From the NCBI GenBank assembly GCA_022497155.1, contig MU385764.1, positions 187,427 to 251,426 of the forward strand: a stretch of 64,000 bases of DNA, read 5' to 3'. The first letter of the stretch is position 1, and each line of letters opens with the position of its first letter. The DNA is from Whalleya microplaca (Eukaryota; Ascomycota; Sordariomycetes; Xylariales; Xylariaceae). Under the pieces are notes generated by a model, which saw nothing but the letters and a program-made list of their open reading frames with translations, searched no databases and was not told the origin of the DNA. Below are positions 46,714-59,100 of the stretch, piece after piece. A program made the position numbers and the translations under genes.

Positions 46714-48519
46714 GCCACCTTCTTCGCCACCATGCGAGTCTGGAAAGGTCGAGGAGTCCCTGGCCTGGTACAAGAGGCAGTACGAGCAACTAGCCGACGA
46801 ACTTGCCGAGTTTCGAGAGTCTAGTCACGAGTTAGAGGCCGAACTTGAGAAGGATTTGGATGTAGCCGACAAGCGACAGCGCGACTTGCAGCAGAAGATC
46901 GAAACCCTACAGTTTGAGGTTGACGAGTGGAAGGTGAGGAAGAAATATCATTTTCACGCATGCATACGAGCTTACTAACGGTCGGCTCGTAGGAAAAATG
47001 CAGGAAAGCAAAGGCCGAGGCCAACACGGCGCAGAACGCGTTGGAGAAGGAGATCACGACTCTCCGTGATACTGGCCGCACCATGCAGATGAAGCTGCGC
47101 GACATCGAGGTGGCCAACGATGACTTCGAGCGCCAAGCGCGCAACACGACCTCGTCCCTCGAGGACATGGAGTCCAAGTACAACGTTGCTATCGAGAGAA
47201 CGGTGATGATGGAGGAAGAGATCAAGATTGGCGAGCAGGAACGAGAGCAGCTACGAATCGAGGCCCAGAGATTGCGCGAGGAACTTTCCGATCTCAAGGT
47301 CGAAGCCGAGATCATGCAGGATAAGATCAAGAAGGCAGAGGACCGTCACCTATCCACCATTTCCACCGACATCTCCATTCCCGGGTCACCCACATTCGAG
47401 AGCTCGCCCCGGTCTACAGCAAGCTCCCCGCTTATTTCGACACCTCCCGATGAGATGTCTCTACCTCCTCGCGACAAGTCCGTGCCCATGGTAAATGAAC
47501 CCCCGTCGCCGCCCATGTCTGACGCCTCGGCATCCATTCCGAGACCCATCTCCAAGATCAAGACGCCTGCACCTTCAACACAGAAGAAATCTCGTCTGCC
47601 TTCTGCCGATCGCAGCATTACACCGAGAGCGAAAAGTGCCGCCGCCGGTGGCATGCGACCGCCCGGCATGCGCTCTGCTACTGGCCTGCGCACGCCGGCG
47701 CCAACGCGTACCACCACGAACCGCGCAGCATCCCATAAAGTCCCCCCCTCGACATCCCTCAACCACATCCGAACTCTCACGGCCCAAATGCAGCGACTCG
47801 AAGCTCGCGTGCAAAATGCGCGGTCCAAGCTGCCGGCCCCCGTCAATACGCCACCACGAGCGTCACCGAGAGGGTCGATCAGTGGCAACAGCCAGGTGCC
47901 GTCCACGGTTACTGTGCGTTCTCGGAAACGCACCATAGGCTCTACCGCCTCTTCTGTGGTAGACGATACTCCAACGCAAGCAACACATGCCCAGGGCGCA
48001 AGCAGACATCAATCTAGACTTAGCACGTCTGGTGTCTCTCGGCTGTCCTTCGGCACTCTACCGAATCGGTCAAACAATTACGATCCCGACAGTTCCTCCA
48101 TGTCCATCTCACGGCCCAGCAGTCGAGCTAGTGTCTCGAACTACTCGAGGCCCGAGCGACCGGCGAGCCGCACCGAGATCGCCCGTCCCATGTCCCGCAC
48201 TAGTTATTCGGGCACGAGGACGCCTCTAGGGGTGCGACCCCGGAGTTCGCTCAGCGGTAGCCTACATGGGCATTCGCAGAGTTTCAGCCATGTCGACATG
48301 GACGACGTTACCGAAGAGCGCACGCCAAGTCGCAGAGGAACATATAGTAAATTCGACCCCGACGGCTCCGTCAGCAGCATACCGGCTCCTAGTACGATCC
48401 CGATGCCGCGACGGCAGAGCGGCAGCCTTCATTCCGCGCGCAGAACTAGTGGTGGCGCGTCGAATGATAACGCTGGCGGGCGACCGAGGAAGCTGAGCGA
48501 TCTCGGGGAGACCTATTAA
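46706..48519 (+). CDS. nudE: Nuclear distribution protein NudE (NDE1/NDEL1 homologue)
   Basis: Exons 46706-46933 and 46993-48519 give 584 residues. The amino end [20 protein letters not shown] starts a long coiled coil to about residue 195 ([23 protein letters not shown] heptads, then [20 protein letters not shown]), the conserved LIS1- and dynein-binding part of the NUDE family. The rest is Ser/Pro/Thr/Arg-rich and disordered, with SP/TP sites and Arg-Pro-Ser repeats, as in fungal homologues (RO-11 in Neurospora). NudE tethers LIS1/NudF to cytoplasmic dynein and promotes retrograde transport and nuclear migration along hyphae. The intron after DEWK is well formed. Long antisense frames over the second half are composition shadows. 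Confidence 0.93.
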
Positions 48520-49363
48520 TCACCCTTGCGCTCTCCTCCCTTGGACCCTTGGTACATACCCAAGGAGAGTCCCGTATACAGCGGTGCTATCGTAGCTGTA
48601 TGGTGTGGCGCACGGTCATCCCGATATTAATGTGTGTGTCTGCGTTGAGGCTCATCGTCGAGGACGGGTGAGCCGAAGGCGCGGCGTTACGAGTTTACGG
48701 ACTGGATTGGGTTTGCATATTCGTTCTTCGCTCTAGCATGTGCGCGCGGCTTGATTTTTCTTTTTCTTTTCTTTTCTCATCATCGCCGTCATCAGCAGCA
48801 CTTCTTGGGCGAGGGAATTGGGGGCCGGCCGGCTTGGCGTTGAATTCGGAGGCAGGGGGGATGCATTGGTTTGGAACGGGGGGCGGGAAAGGTCGGTTTC
48901 TGTCTGTTCCCTTTTTTTTCCTGCTCGATGATGGCGATACGGTGTGTCGGTGTTGGGGAGGCATGGCGGGTGGTTCGCCTCGGATTCATTCACACAATCC
49001 GGGGCCGTGGCATGCTTTGCTTTCAAGTCTTTGGGCGGACCTGGGCTGGCTGGCTGATTATCTTTCTTCTTTCAGATAAACCCCTCCCACCACCCCCTGT
49101 ACCTGCCTCCCCATCTTGCGTTGTTGTGGCTACTACTACTACGTATACGGCCGCCGGGCTACCAGGGCGAATGGGATGGATGACTACGCCCTGGTTAGTT
49201 CGGTTGTGCTGGTTGGTAATAGATGGACCGATCGGTGAATGGATGGATGGACGGATGGACGGATGAGGACCTTGTACATACGTATGCGACGCCGTCGAGT
49301 CGCCGGGTCGAGTTGAGTTGAGAGTCGGTACATATGAATTTGCTTGGTTCGGAGGATGATACA

Positions 49364-49402
49364 ACCTACCTGCCTACCTACCTACCTACTCTACTCTACT
49401 AC
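49364..49402. repeat. Microsatellite, CTAC/CCTA tract
   Basis: Repeated CCTA and CTACT units (CCTACCTGCCTACCTACC and following) in the nudE 3' flank. Confidence 0.75.
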
Positions 49403-49452
49403 CTAAGGTCGAAAATGAAAGACCTAGGAAGGGAGGGAGAGGGGGACGAGGG

Positions 49453-49480
49453 GAGGGGTAGGGGTAGGGGTAGGGGTAGG
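49453..49480. repeat. G-rich tandem repeat (GGGGTA), telomere-like
   Basis: Four copies of GGGGTA lie within a longer purine tract (49431-49492). The unit resembles, but is not, the common fungal telomere repeat TTAGGG. Four G-runs could form a quadruplex. Confidence 0.75.
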
Positions 49481-49931
49481 GAGGGGGAGAAAGATTGTAG
49501 TAGTATGTAATACAAGCCTGGACGGCACAACAGAATATCTCTTTTGTTTTTTGGAAACGATACCATCATCATCATCATACCAACCAAATACGTACGATGC
49601 ATACAAATGAATGATCTCATTCATTGACGATCGTGTGTGTGTGTGTCTTTTGATTTGATTGTGTGCGTCGAGGGTGAGACATTGGTGTTAGATAGATATC
49701 CCCCTCTTAGGGGGCTGGTGAGTAAGGGGGGTGGATGTCTTGGGTATATGTGTGCCTGTATATATTGCCTAGGGGTTTTATGTCTGAGTACATGGCCACG
49801 ATGTTCTGTATTGGTCTTGTTATACGTTTTACATAAGGGGGTTCGAGGGCTAGTTCGTTGGTCAGCTAAGTATCACAGTCTGTACCTAGTTCTATCTAAA
49901 GTTAGGCTGGATCCCGGTTGAGACCTGTCTA

Positions 49932-49953
49932 CTGCCCTGCCCTGCCCTGCCCT
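49932..49953. repeat. Microsatellite, unit CTGCC
   Basis: Four tandem CTGCC copies followed by C-rich sequence in the intergenic region. Confidence 0.75.
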
Positions 49954-52900
49954 ATCTTACCCTTCCCTCTTTTCACGTACCCTTATGCGTAATAGACGGC
50001 TTAGTGACGGGTGCCGGGAAAAAAAGCCTGTACCTAGGTCTTCTGTACGTGCGACATAGCGGGTGATGCCGACGATGATGAAGGTCGTATATTTGTTGGT
50101 AGAGGAATTGGCTTATTGGGAGATCCCGATGGCATGAAGACTCCGCGGTGGACTATGTAGTATACATGTCCGTGTATTAATGCTGCATATAGGAGCTCCG
50201 TCCATCTGTTCAGTTCCTAAATATTCTCCAGAAGGAGATTATCTAGCTTGTGAACCCCTGACTGGGATAGGATGTGAAGTAGGCGGACGATGGTCAGAGG
50301 ATTGGTTAATATACGAGTGCACACGAAACCTACCGAGAAGAAGACCCAACTACTCTCTTGACATAGGTAGATAAATAGACAGCGCGATAGAGATACCAGC
50401 ATGAGGCAAAGTGAAGAGGAGCACGATAGCTTGTTCAGTGCAATATGAAGCTGGAGGAGCAAAACCCCTTATATATAAACTCGCGGTGGCCACATGTAAC
50501 ATGTAAGTAGGCCCGTGTAGTAGTAGGCGGAAGCCGTATACCCCTATCTTGCTAAGAGGAGTATGAGTGAAATCGAATAACGCCGCTTTGTCTGTTTGAG
50601 TTTTAGTAAGAACCCTACTTCGAATTTCGATTATCAGGACCCTAAAACCCAAATTATGTATTGTCAATCAACCAGGTAACTTTTCGTCGGTCGACGGCTT
50701 CCTTTGATAGAGAGTGAGTGATGACATGACAAGAGCTGCCGATGTGAACACACCATGAACTCGTTCGATCGTGTAGAGATGGATGGGTGGGATATTGCAG
50801 TAGCGTAGGTAGGATGCTTTAAGCTTGGTAGAGTGTTGATAGTGTACCGATTTCCTGAGTCACATCTATCTATATGTTAAGAGCAAGAGTGAATGGGGCA
50901 CTGGTAAATATATAAACTTATTTACACTAGTGAGTATACAAAAACGCTGGGGTAGGTCATTGGGTGAAGTAGCTGTAGATTATTACTTCGTACTTGTGTA
51001 AGCACATACATATGCTCCTATACCACTATTAGGGGAGCTAGCTGTGATCTGTCTCGAAGTTAATCATGTTATTTTATGGAAATCGGATTCTTAACATCTA
51101 CTTGAGTCTAAAAGACTTCCACTATTTTACTGTAGAACAAAGGATTGGTTATTAATACGCTGCGGTGTATACTGTAGCCTCACTGATTTACCAGTGGGAT
51201 AATAGAGTGGAGAACTACGCTGAAGACCTCCTGTAAAGAGATATATCAATGTTGTCGTTGTTGGTCGTCCTACTGAGCTATGTATGTATGATTTATGTAG
51301 GGGTTGCGTGTTCCGTTGCTTACATGCATGGGCAGCTCGGAAGCCTTTTCCAGGCTAGGAAGTACCAGACTTTCTAAAGGTCACTACAGGGTTGGATAGG
51401 TTGGACACGTGTTTCGGTATCCTAGATTGAAGGTCTTTCCCCTTTTGGTTCTTCTTATGGATGACGCCGCTGCTTCATGTTGAATAAGGATACGTGAACG
51501 GAATGCTGGCGTGATGGAACGAGGCAATCTGCTCAACACAGGGAAATATAGGAAAATGGCAGTGTCAACTCTTCTACCTCTGAATCCATGAGTCTAAACG
51601 AAGGCTGCTTAATTCCAAATAGCAAGAATTGAACGGGGAAACTCCGACGAACAGTAGCTTGGTAATTGCGTGATACTTACCTCGGTCTCTGTCTGTCACG
51701 TCTCAGCCTTGCATATATAGGTATGTTGTGACCGTTCCAGTGGTAACCATGAGAAGAAAAGATAAGAGATACGAGTTACAAGATGATCGGCTCGAGTTTT
51801 ATGGTCCATCATTTGTTTTGGTGTGCGATGAACAATGTAACTTGACTCGACACCGCACTGTCTAGTCGACTTGAGGGATACAAACCACATATCATATTCA
51901 TGTCTATAACGATGTGCTTAGGGTCCGCGAGAGCTCTTAGTCAAATGTGAAAAATTCTCTAGTTCAGTATGTAATTTTGAGTGGTGAGAACAATAGGGAA
52001 GATATCTTGGGATGCTTCTACGGTAGGCAGCCGTCGGCGGATCAGGTGTGGTCAGTGATAATCGACCGGAAAGCATCCGAGTCTTCGAAACTGCCTCCGT
52101 ACATACCATTGGATGGAAGCCATCAATTACAAGAAACTTCCCGGATTACTAAGTTCCTAGGTGCGTCTAGTGGCAAGGCTGATGACTATTACTGTAGCTT
52201 ATTACTACTATGACCCCGTCTCTAGTGCTTAGCCCGACGCCAAGCTTCATCATTGGTAGCATCGAAACTAGGCTTGGGGCTTGATCTGCCTGAATCTGCA
52301 GTGCGACCGCTGCAGGTTGCCATATCTATATGCATCATGTTGATGGATCTCGAATCTTTAAGCTCGAGATGCAGGAACACGTGCGCGCGATAACACGGAA
52401 TTCTGCTTGGCTGGATATAGATGATCATAAGGCATGAATGACATGGTGTTTCGACCATCGGGTCAACCGAACGAGCGGCGACTAATAAGAAAGGTCGTAG
52501 ATAAGATGAACAACCTAGATCCGTTGACGGGATACTTTTGACCGGTAATATCGTGCGATTGGCCACGAGCGCGGGTGCGCGTGCGCCGTGCCATTTTTGG
52601 CCTTTTACGGATTTCGAAACTTACAATCTGTAGGCATCGAATACCTCTGGAACAGGAAATCTGCCCGACTACGGCTGCTGCCGCAGCCCTGCCTTCGGGC
52701 CTAAAGCGCACCCCTGATTTTAGCTCATATAGGTGACGTTGGTGATCTAAGGCGGGTTGCTGGCGGTGGGGAATCCTCGAGAATATGTATCTAGTTAGGT
52801 ATACTGAGGTCCCAATCGTGGTTAGAGAAAAACCCCGGGTAAGGTTGCTACCGGACTTAATGTGACGAACACCTCATCTCGGTAGAATATATCTTGTACA

Positions 52901-55657
52901 TATAGCTCAGCTAGTTGACTAAACGGTATGAAGCATGATGGACACCCTAGTTCTCTCATCTGTGTAGCCGGAAGCCTGTATAGTAGGCCGATATCCTCAC
53001 ACACTAGTGAAAGTACGAATGCGCCAGCGATAGATCCTAAGGGCTTTCATATCTTCCGGAGGATCTCGAAGACTACATTTGACTGGCTTACTGACTAGCT
53101 TCATCGTAAGCATTATATTCCGTTCGCTGACATAAACGGCGAAGGATCCATCCTCTGCAGTGTAAGTATCCTTGTACTACTACCTGACGGAAATTCCCCA
53201 AGTGGCAGGAGAAGGAGAAAACCCAAGATCCTAGATAGGCAAAGACAAATTAAATGAGACGCCGTGCCGTGGGCCACGGGCAAAAGTGCCTATGCAGGCT
53301 TATGCATATGGACGCTGGGATCCGAGTCTCGCCGGACAACACGTTGGGGACCTGCGCTGGACCGTAGTATGTGCTGGTAGGACAAACTTGATTCTCTGGT
53401 ATGAAAGAAACGAGAGTGGATAGGTAGGAAAAGAGATATGATAGAAGAAGAAAATAGCTAACGGACCGAAGGCCGGTCTGCCGCACTAGAGGAATTCGTC
53501 TCGTCGCCAACCGAGACTCACAGGATACTATTATAGTAGGTTAGTAAGTGCGGAACGAGCACTCATCAGGCATCGTCCGTACGGTATGTTGGTATCCGAT
53601 ATCCTCTTAGTCATGAAGCTGGACGAAGACCGAAATCCAGATGAGAAGAACCGGGAGAATCAGCGCTAAGTGGAGGACCGGTCGGTTTACATAGGTAGTG
53701 ACGCAGAGCCGGCTGGGCGGGTCATCTACTATCCTAATGTAGTACATAGTAAGTGGTGGGCGCCCCATTATTACCTCAGGCACAGAAGAGTTACCCCAAC
53801 AATTGGGTTCATCACGATCCTAGCTGTGGCTGAAAACTGTTTATTAATGTTAGACATTCACTCGCTGTGCAACCGACCTATGATGTAAACATTGCAGCGA
53901 GTGAAGGGGAATAGCAGTTCAATGACTGAAGAATTGCATCGGTCGAAGCAAGGGCCATGAGGCATTTATCGGGGCTGAAGAGGGTGAGAGTGTATCTAGA
54001 AAAGAAAGTAAGCAGAGCGGAATGCCATAAGATGGTGATGAGTGTTGGATGTATGAGGTACAGTAAGCCAGTCAGCCAGCCAGCCAGCCGGCCAGCCATG
54101 TCGACGATCCACCCAATCTGGCTCCTTTCCCCAGTCTACACCTTTCCTAATTAGGAAATATGGTATTGTGTTGAGGACATACGGCGCGGGACGGGCAGAC
54201 GGATGAACGTCGACTCAGTTTCTTCTTCCACTAGTTATCAATATTTGATGAGGTTGTAGAAGGCAATGTGAAATGAGAGAAATGAGAGAAATGAGCAGAA
54301 TTCGAGACCGGTAAGAGAACTCGCAAAACTGCTTGCACGCATAACAAGAATGATGAATGGGGTAGGAAGTCGAAGGAATAGACGGAGATATGTATAGCAT
54401 ACAAGTCCGATGGAGGAGATGGTGGACGCAGTAAGTCCGGAGGCGGCCATACTAGTTCCTATCAACCATGTCAGCAGCAATAACACCAATACCTAATAAC
54501 ACAAGCGCCCTGTCAGCCTGTCAAGACAACACTATGTACGTATGTATGGGGTTTGGCGGAAAAGACAGGAAGAAAACAAGATGAGAGAGCTGGGCACAGG
54601 TTAGTTTCCGTAGTATTGGCTTAATAAGAGCTCGTTGTCCATGCAACTCGACGCTGATGGACTTTGCTATGATATGTTCGGGAGCCTGTAGCTGTAAATA
54701 GGAATCGTCTTGCCAATGCTATTTGCAACTGGGTAATGCATTGCATCTTGACATTGACTGACAGTGACAGACAGCGTCAGGTTGTTTTAGATTAGGTTGT
54801 CATGAAGATGTCGACGGTTCGAAATTCGAGGTGCTAGGCCATGTCGGGTACTTGTACTTGGGCCTAGTATGTATATGTAGGTCTCCACTATCGCGCAGTA
54901 GCAGTAGACCCGACCCGAGATGCAGCCTCTAAGCTGTTTTGGAGGGCAGTATGGACCTCCCCAACACCTTTGGGGGGCGGGATTGATTGGTTCAATGGCA
55001 GCTTCGCAGTTATGAGAGGTCGATCACCAACACACGATTACATAGGATCATTTCACCCATATCAGCCTCGTCACCTCCAAATTCCGGTACACTGTACTTT
55101 TGACGTTCGGTGATTGCCTGTGACTGCCTCCCTGTACCTACGCTAGCCCACCAGTGTTGACGCTAGTTCGACTACTATAGCATGTACTGGGTACTTGGAA
55201 ATTATTCAATCCCGTCCGCTCAATGCTGCTACGCTGCTACGTAGTAAAAACTAAAAAAAAGGTTTAATCTTCCTTCCTTCCCGTCGCAGCTCTTCTCAAG
55301 ATCTCCTTCTTTGCCAGCAACCTACCACTTATCTTGATACTTCGACTGTTGAAGGTGCTGAAGCACTCGCTCCCTTCTAATTAACTCCTTGACGACCTAC
55401 CATATCCCTCCTCTCTTCATTCTCCCCCCACCACACACAACCTTACGTAGGTTAGGTAGTCGATCGTCAGTGCAGGCGTGCATATATTCAGAACACCCGG
55501 GAAGGTTAATCTGACTTGTGTTGTGTAAGTGGTGAATACGAAACAATAGTGTGCAAGCAAGAGAAAAAAGCTACCCTTACCTTGCTGCCGCTCTACCCGA
55601 TTCCCCTCCACAATACCTACTTTACCTATTGTACCTGTTGTACCTATTGTACCTTAG

Positions 55658-56107
55658 GCATGTCAGGTGATAGGATTGGAAGTGAATACAGACGAAAGAA
55701 GACAAACTGACTTTTGCCCTTTTACCATTCACCAGATATTCAATCTCTGTTCCTATAGACCAGCGTGTTCGGATTTTATTCCAATCCCAATTCTCCCCCA
55801 ATTTTCCGCAGCCACATCAGAATTTCGGGTGGTCAGCCGAGCTCTTCCTTACGCCGTTACGATTCCTCCGACTCAAGTCAGCACAGCTGAAATCCGTCTA
55901 AACTCTCTCCACCGGCCTATTTTCCCGGACTCTTGTCACACAATTGCGAGTCCTTCGGCTTTTGTAGGAGCTCGTGTTGGGCGGCCGTTGTACTTTGATG
56001 ATCCCCTAACTGTTCTATTCCGAATTATCAGTTCGACCAGTTCGACCTCCAGTTCGACCTCCTCCCCCACGGTCGAAACCACTCCATCCTCCCCCTCCAC
56101 CGACACA
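55658..56107 (+). promoter_or_regulatory. Carboxylase leader: open, AUG-less frame in phase with the start codon
   Basis: Upstream of the ACC1 ATG the same frame stays open for 150 codons, back to a TAG at 55655-55657, and contains no ATG. It reads, in part, FSAATSEFRVVSRALPYAVT and ends in a Ser/Thr-rich run before MPQTNG. A repeated AGTTCGACC motif (three copies, 56031-56066) lies near its end. It may simply be leader, perhaps with an intron; an in-phase non-AUG start is the alternative. Confidence 0.35.
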
Positions 56108-59100
56108 ATGCCTCAGACAAACGGCACTGGCCCGGCCGTCAACGGCAACAGGACGGTCCCTGTTACTAACGGCGTCACCAATGGCAAGCTTACCTGGGCG
56201 GACAAGCATAAGGTGGCCGACCACTTCATAGGCGGTAACACACTGGCAAACGCCGCCCCGTCAAAAATCAAGGACTTTGTCGCTGCACACGATGGGCACA
56301 CTGTCATCACAAACGTAAGGACTTTAAACGGTGGCGTAGTAGGAGGTAGAGGCGTTACTGACAGCCACTTCTAGGTTCTGATCGCCAACAACGGCATTGC
56401 CGCCGTCAAGGAGATCCGATCAGTACGGAAATGGGCATACGAGGTGTTTGGTGACGAGAGGGCCATACAATTCACCGTCATGGCCACACCGGAGGATCTT
56501 CAAGCCAATGCCGATTACATTAGAATGGCTGACCACTACGTCGAGGTTCCCGGTGGTACAAATAACCACAATTATGCCAACGTCGAACTGATTGTGGATG
56601 TTGCCGAGCGGATGAATGTCCATGCCGTCTGGGCCGGATGGTGAGTTTTCACATTCCGATTATGGCGCAATATCGTGTGTAATTCTTCTGACGTCACTAT
56701 AGGGGACATGCTTCAGAAAACCCGAAACTGCCAGAGTCTTTAGCGGCGTCACCCAAGAAGATTGTGTTCATTGGCCCCCCCGGGTCTGCCATGCGCTCTC
56801 TCGGTGACAAGATCTCTTCCACCATCGTCGCACAGCATGCACAGGTCCCCTGTATCCCTTGGTCGGGAACTGGTGTTGACAAGGTCGAGAAAGACGACAA
56901 GGGCATTGTGACTGTTGCAGAAGATGTATACATGAAGGGCTGTGTCAGCTCGTGGGAAGAGGGTCTGGAGAAGGCTAAAGAGATCGGTTTCCCTGTCATG
57001 ATCAAGGCCTCCGAAGGTGGTGGTGGCAAAGGTATCCGAAAGGCCATGTCCGAGGACGGGTTTGAGCAACTGTACAATGCCGCCGCCAGCGAGATCCCCG
57101 GCTCGCCAATCTTCATCATGAAGTTGGCTGGCAACGCGAGACATTTGGAAGTTCAATTGCTTGCTGACCAGTACGGAAACAACGTCTCGTTATTTGGCAG
57201 AGATTGCTCGGTTCAACGAAGACATCAGAAGATTATCGAGGAAGCGCCTGTTACAATTGCTAAGCCACCAACGTTCAAGGGCATGGAAGACGCCGCTGTA
57301 CGACTCGGTCGCCTCGTCGGCTATGTTTCCGCTGGTACGGTCGAGTACCTATACTCACATGAGGATGATGAGTTCTACTTCCTAGAGTTAAACCCCCGTC
57401 TTCAGGTTGAGCATCCTACCACGGAGATGGTCAGTGGTGTCAACTTGCCGGTTGCTCAACTCCAGGTGGCCATGGGTATCCCTCTACATCGTATTACGGA
57501 CATTCGTTTGCTTTACGGTGTTGATCCCAAGCTATCTACCGAGATTGACTTCGAATTCAAGAGCCCTTTGAGCGAAAAGACGCAGCGTCGGCCTCAGCCT
57601 CGTGGCCATTGTACTGCCTGCAGAATCACATCGGAAGATCCCGGTGAGGGTTTCAAGCCTTCGAACGGTGTTATGCACGACCTGAACTTCAGGAGTAGCG
57701 CCAACGTTTGGGGTTATTTCTCCGTCAGTACTGCCTCGAGTATTCACAGTTTCTCCGACAGTCAATTCGGTCACATTTTCGCTTACGGCGAGAGCCGAAC
57801 GGCTTCGCGCAAGAACATGGTGGTTGCTTTGAAGGAGTTGAGCATTCGTGGTGACTTCAGGACAACCGTCGAGTACCTTATTAAGCTTCTCGAGACGGAA
57901 GCGTTCGAGGACAACACTATCACTACTGGGTGGCTTGACGAGCTCATTTCCAACAAACTTACGGCGGAACGCCCTGATCCTATACTTGCAGTCGTCTGTG
58001 GAGCCACAACGAAGGCCCATATCGCCAGCGAGGCCTGCATCGCCGAATATCGTTCTGGACTTGAGAGAGGTCAAGTTCCCTCCAAGGACATCCTCAAGAC
58101 CGTATTTCCGATAGACTTCATCTACGAAGGTCACCGATATAAATTTACCGCGACTCGTGCAGCTGTTGACAGTTATCATCTCTTCATCAATGGCTCAAAG
58201 TGCTCGGTCGGTGTCCGTGCGCTAAGTGATGGTGGTCTGTTGATTCTGCTTGACGGACGAAGTCACAGCGTGTACTGGAAGGAGGAAGTGGGTGCTACTC
58301 GTATCTCTGTGGACAGCAAAACCTGCTTGCTCGAGCAGGAGAACGACCCCACTCAGCTGCGTTCTCCCAGCCCTGGCAAGCTCGTAAAATACACCGTCGA
58401 AAACGGTGAACACGTCAGGGCTGGCCAAACCTTCGCCGAAGTCGAGGTCATGAAGATGTTCATGCCTCTGATCGCCCAGGAGGATGGCATGGTCCAACTG
58501 ATCAAGCAGCCCGGTGTCACCATTGAGGCTGGTGATATTCTTGGTATTCTTGCCCTGGATGATCCTTCTCGCGTCAAACAAGCGCAACCCTTCCTTGGAC
58601 AGTTGCCTGATCTTGGAGCGCCCCAGGTCGTCGGTAACAAGCCGGCGCAGAAATTTAATTTGCTGTATAACACCCTGCAAAACATTCTCTGGGGATTTGA
58701 CAACTCGGTCATAATGCAACAAACACTGAAAGGCATGGTCGAGGTTCTGAGGAATCCGGAGCTTCCTTACAGCGAGTGGACCGCTCACCATTCGGCCCTT
58801 CACTCCAGGATGCCACAAAAACTTGACGCTCAATTGACTCAGGTCGTCGACCGAGCGAAAGCTCGAGGAACCGAATTTCCTGCTAAGACGTTGTTAAGGA
58901 CTCTTAACAAATTCTTGGACGATCACACTTCCCCTGCCGACGCCGATACACTGCGGGCAACGATTGCACCTCTTGTTGAAGTGCTCGGCAACTATGTCGA
59001 CGGCCAGAAGGTCCGTGAACTCAATGCGATCGCGAGCTTGGTTCAAATGTATGCCGATGTCGAAACTCTGTTCTCCGGCCGTCGAAGCCAGGATGAGGAG

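Larger units (their letters stand above)
48520..55657. other. Gene-poor region between nudE and acetyl-CoA carboxylase
   Basis: About 7 kb with no gene I can support on either strand. The first 1.5 kb is rich in simple repeats (CTAC, GGGGTA, TG, CCCTG). The rest is AT-rich with short frames only. One hydrophobic minus-strand frame at 54238-54489 is possible but unsupported. The right end leads into the long leader of the carboxylase gene. Non-coding transcripts or a strongly diverged multi-exon gene cannot be excluded. Confidence 0.4.

Noticed and set aside
47346..47936. 196-codon antisense frame opposite nudE
   Set aside because: Low-complexity mirror of the Ser/Pro/Arg-rich tail of NudE.
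49360..49960. Simple-repeat arrays considered as a CRISPR or telomere end
   Set aside because: Units of 2-6 bp without spacers, and the array is internal with genes on both sides.
54810..54850. B-box-like GGTTCGAAATTC, possible tRNA
   Set aside because: No A box, acceptor stem or anticodon arm can be folded around it.
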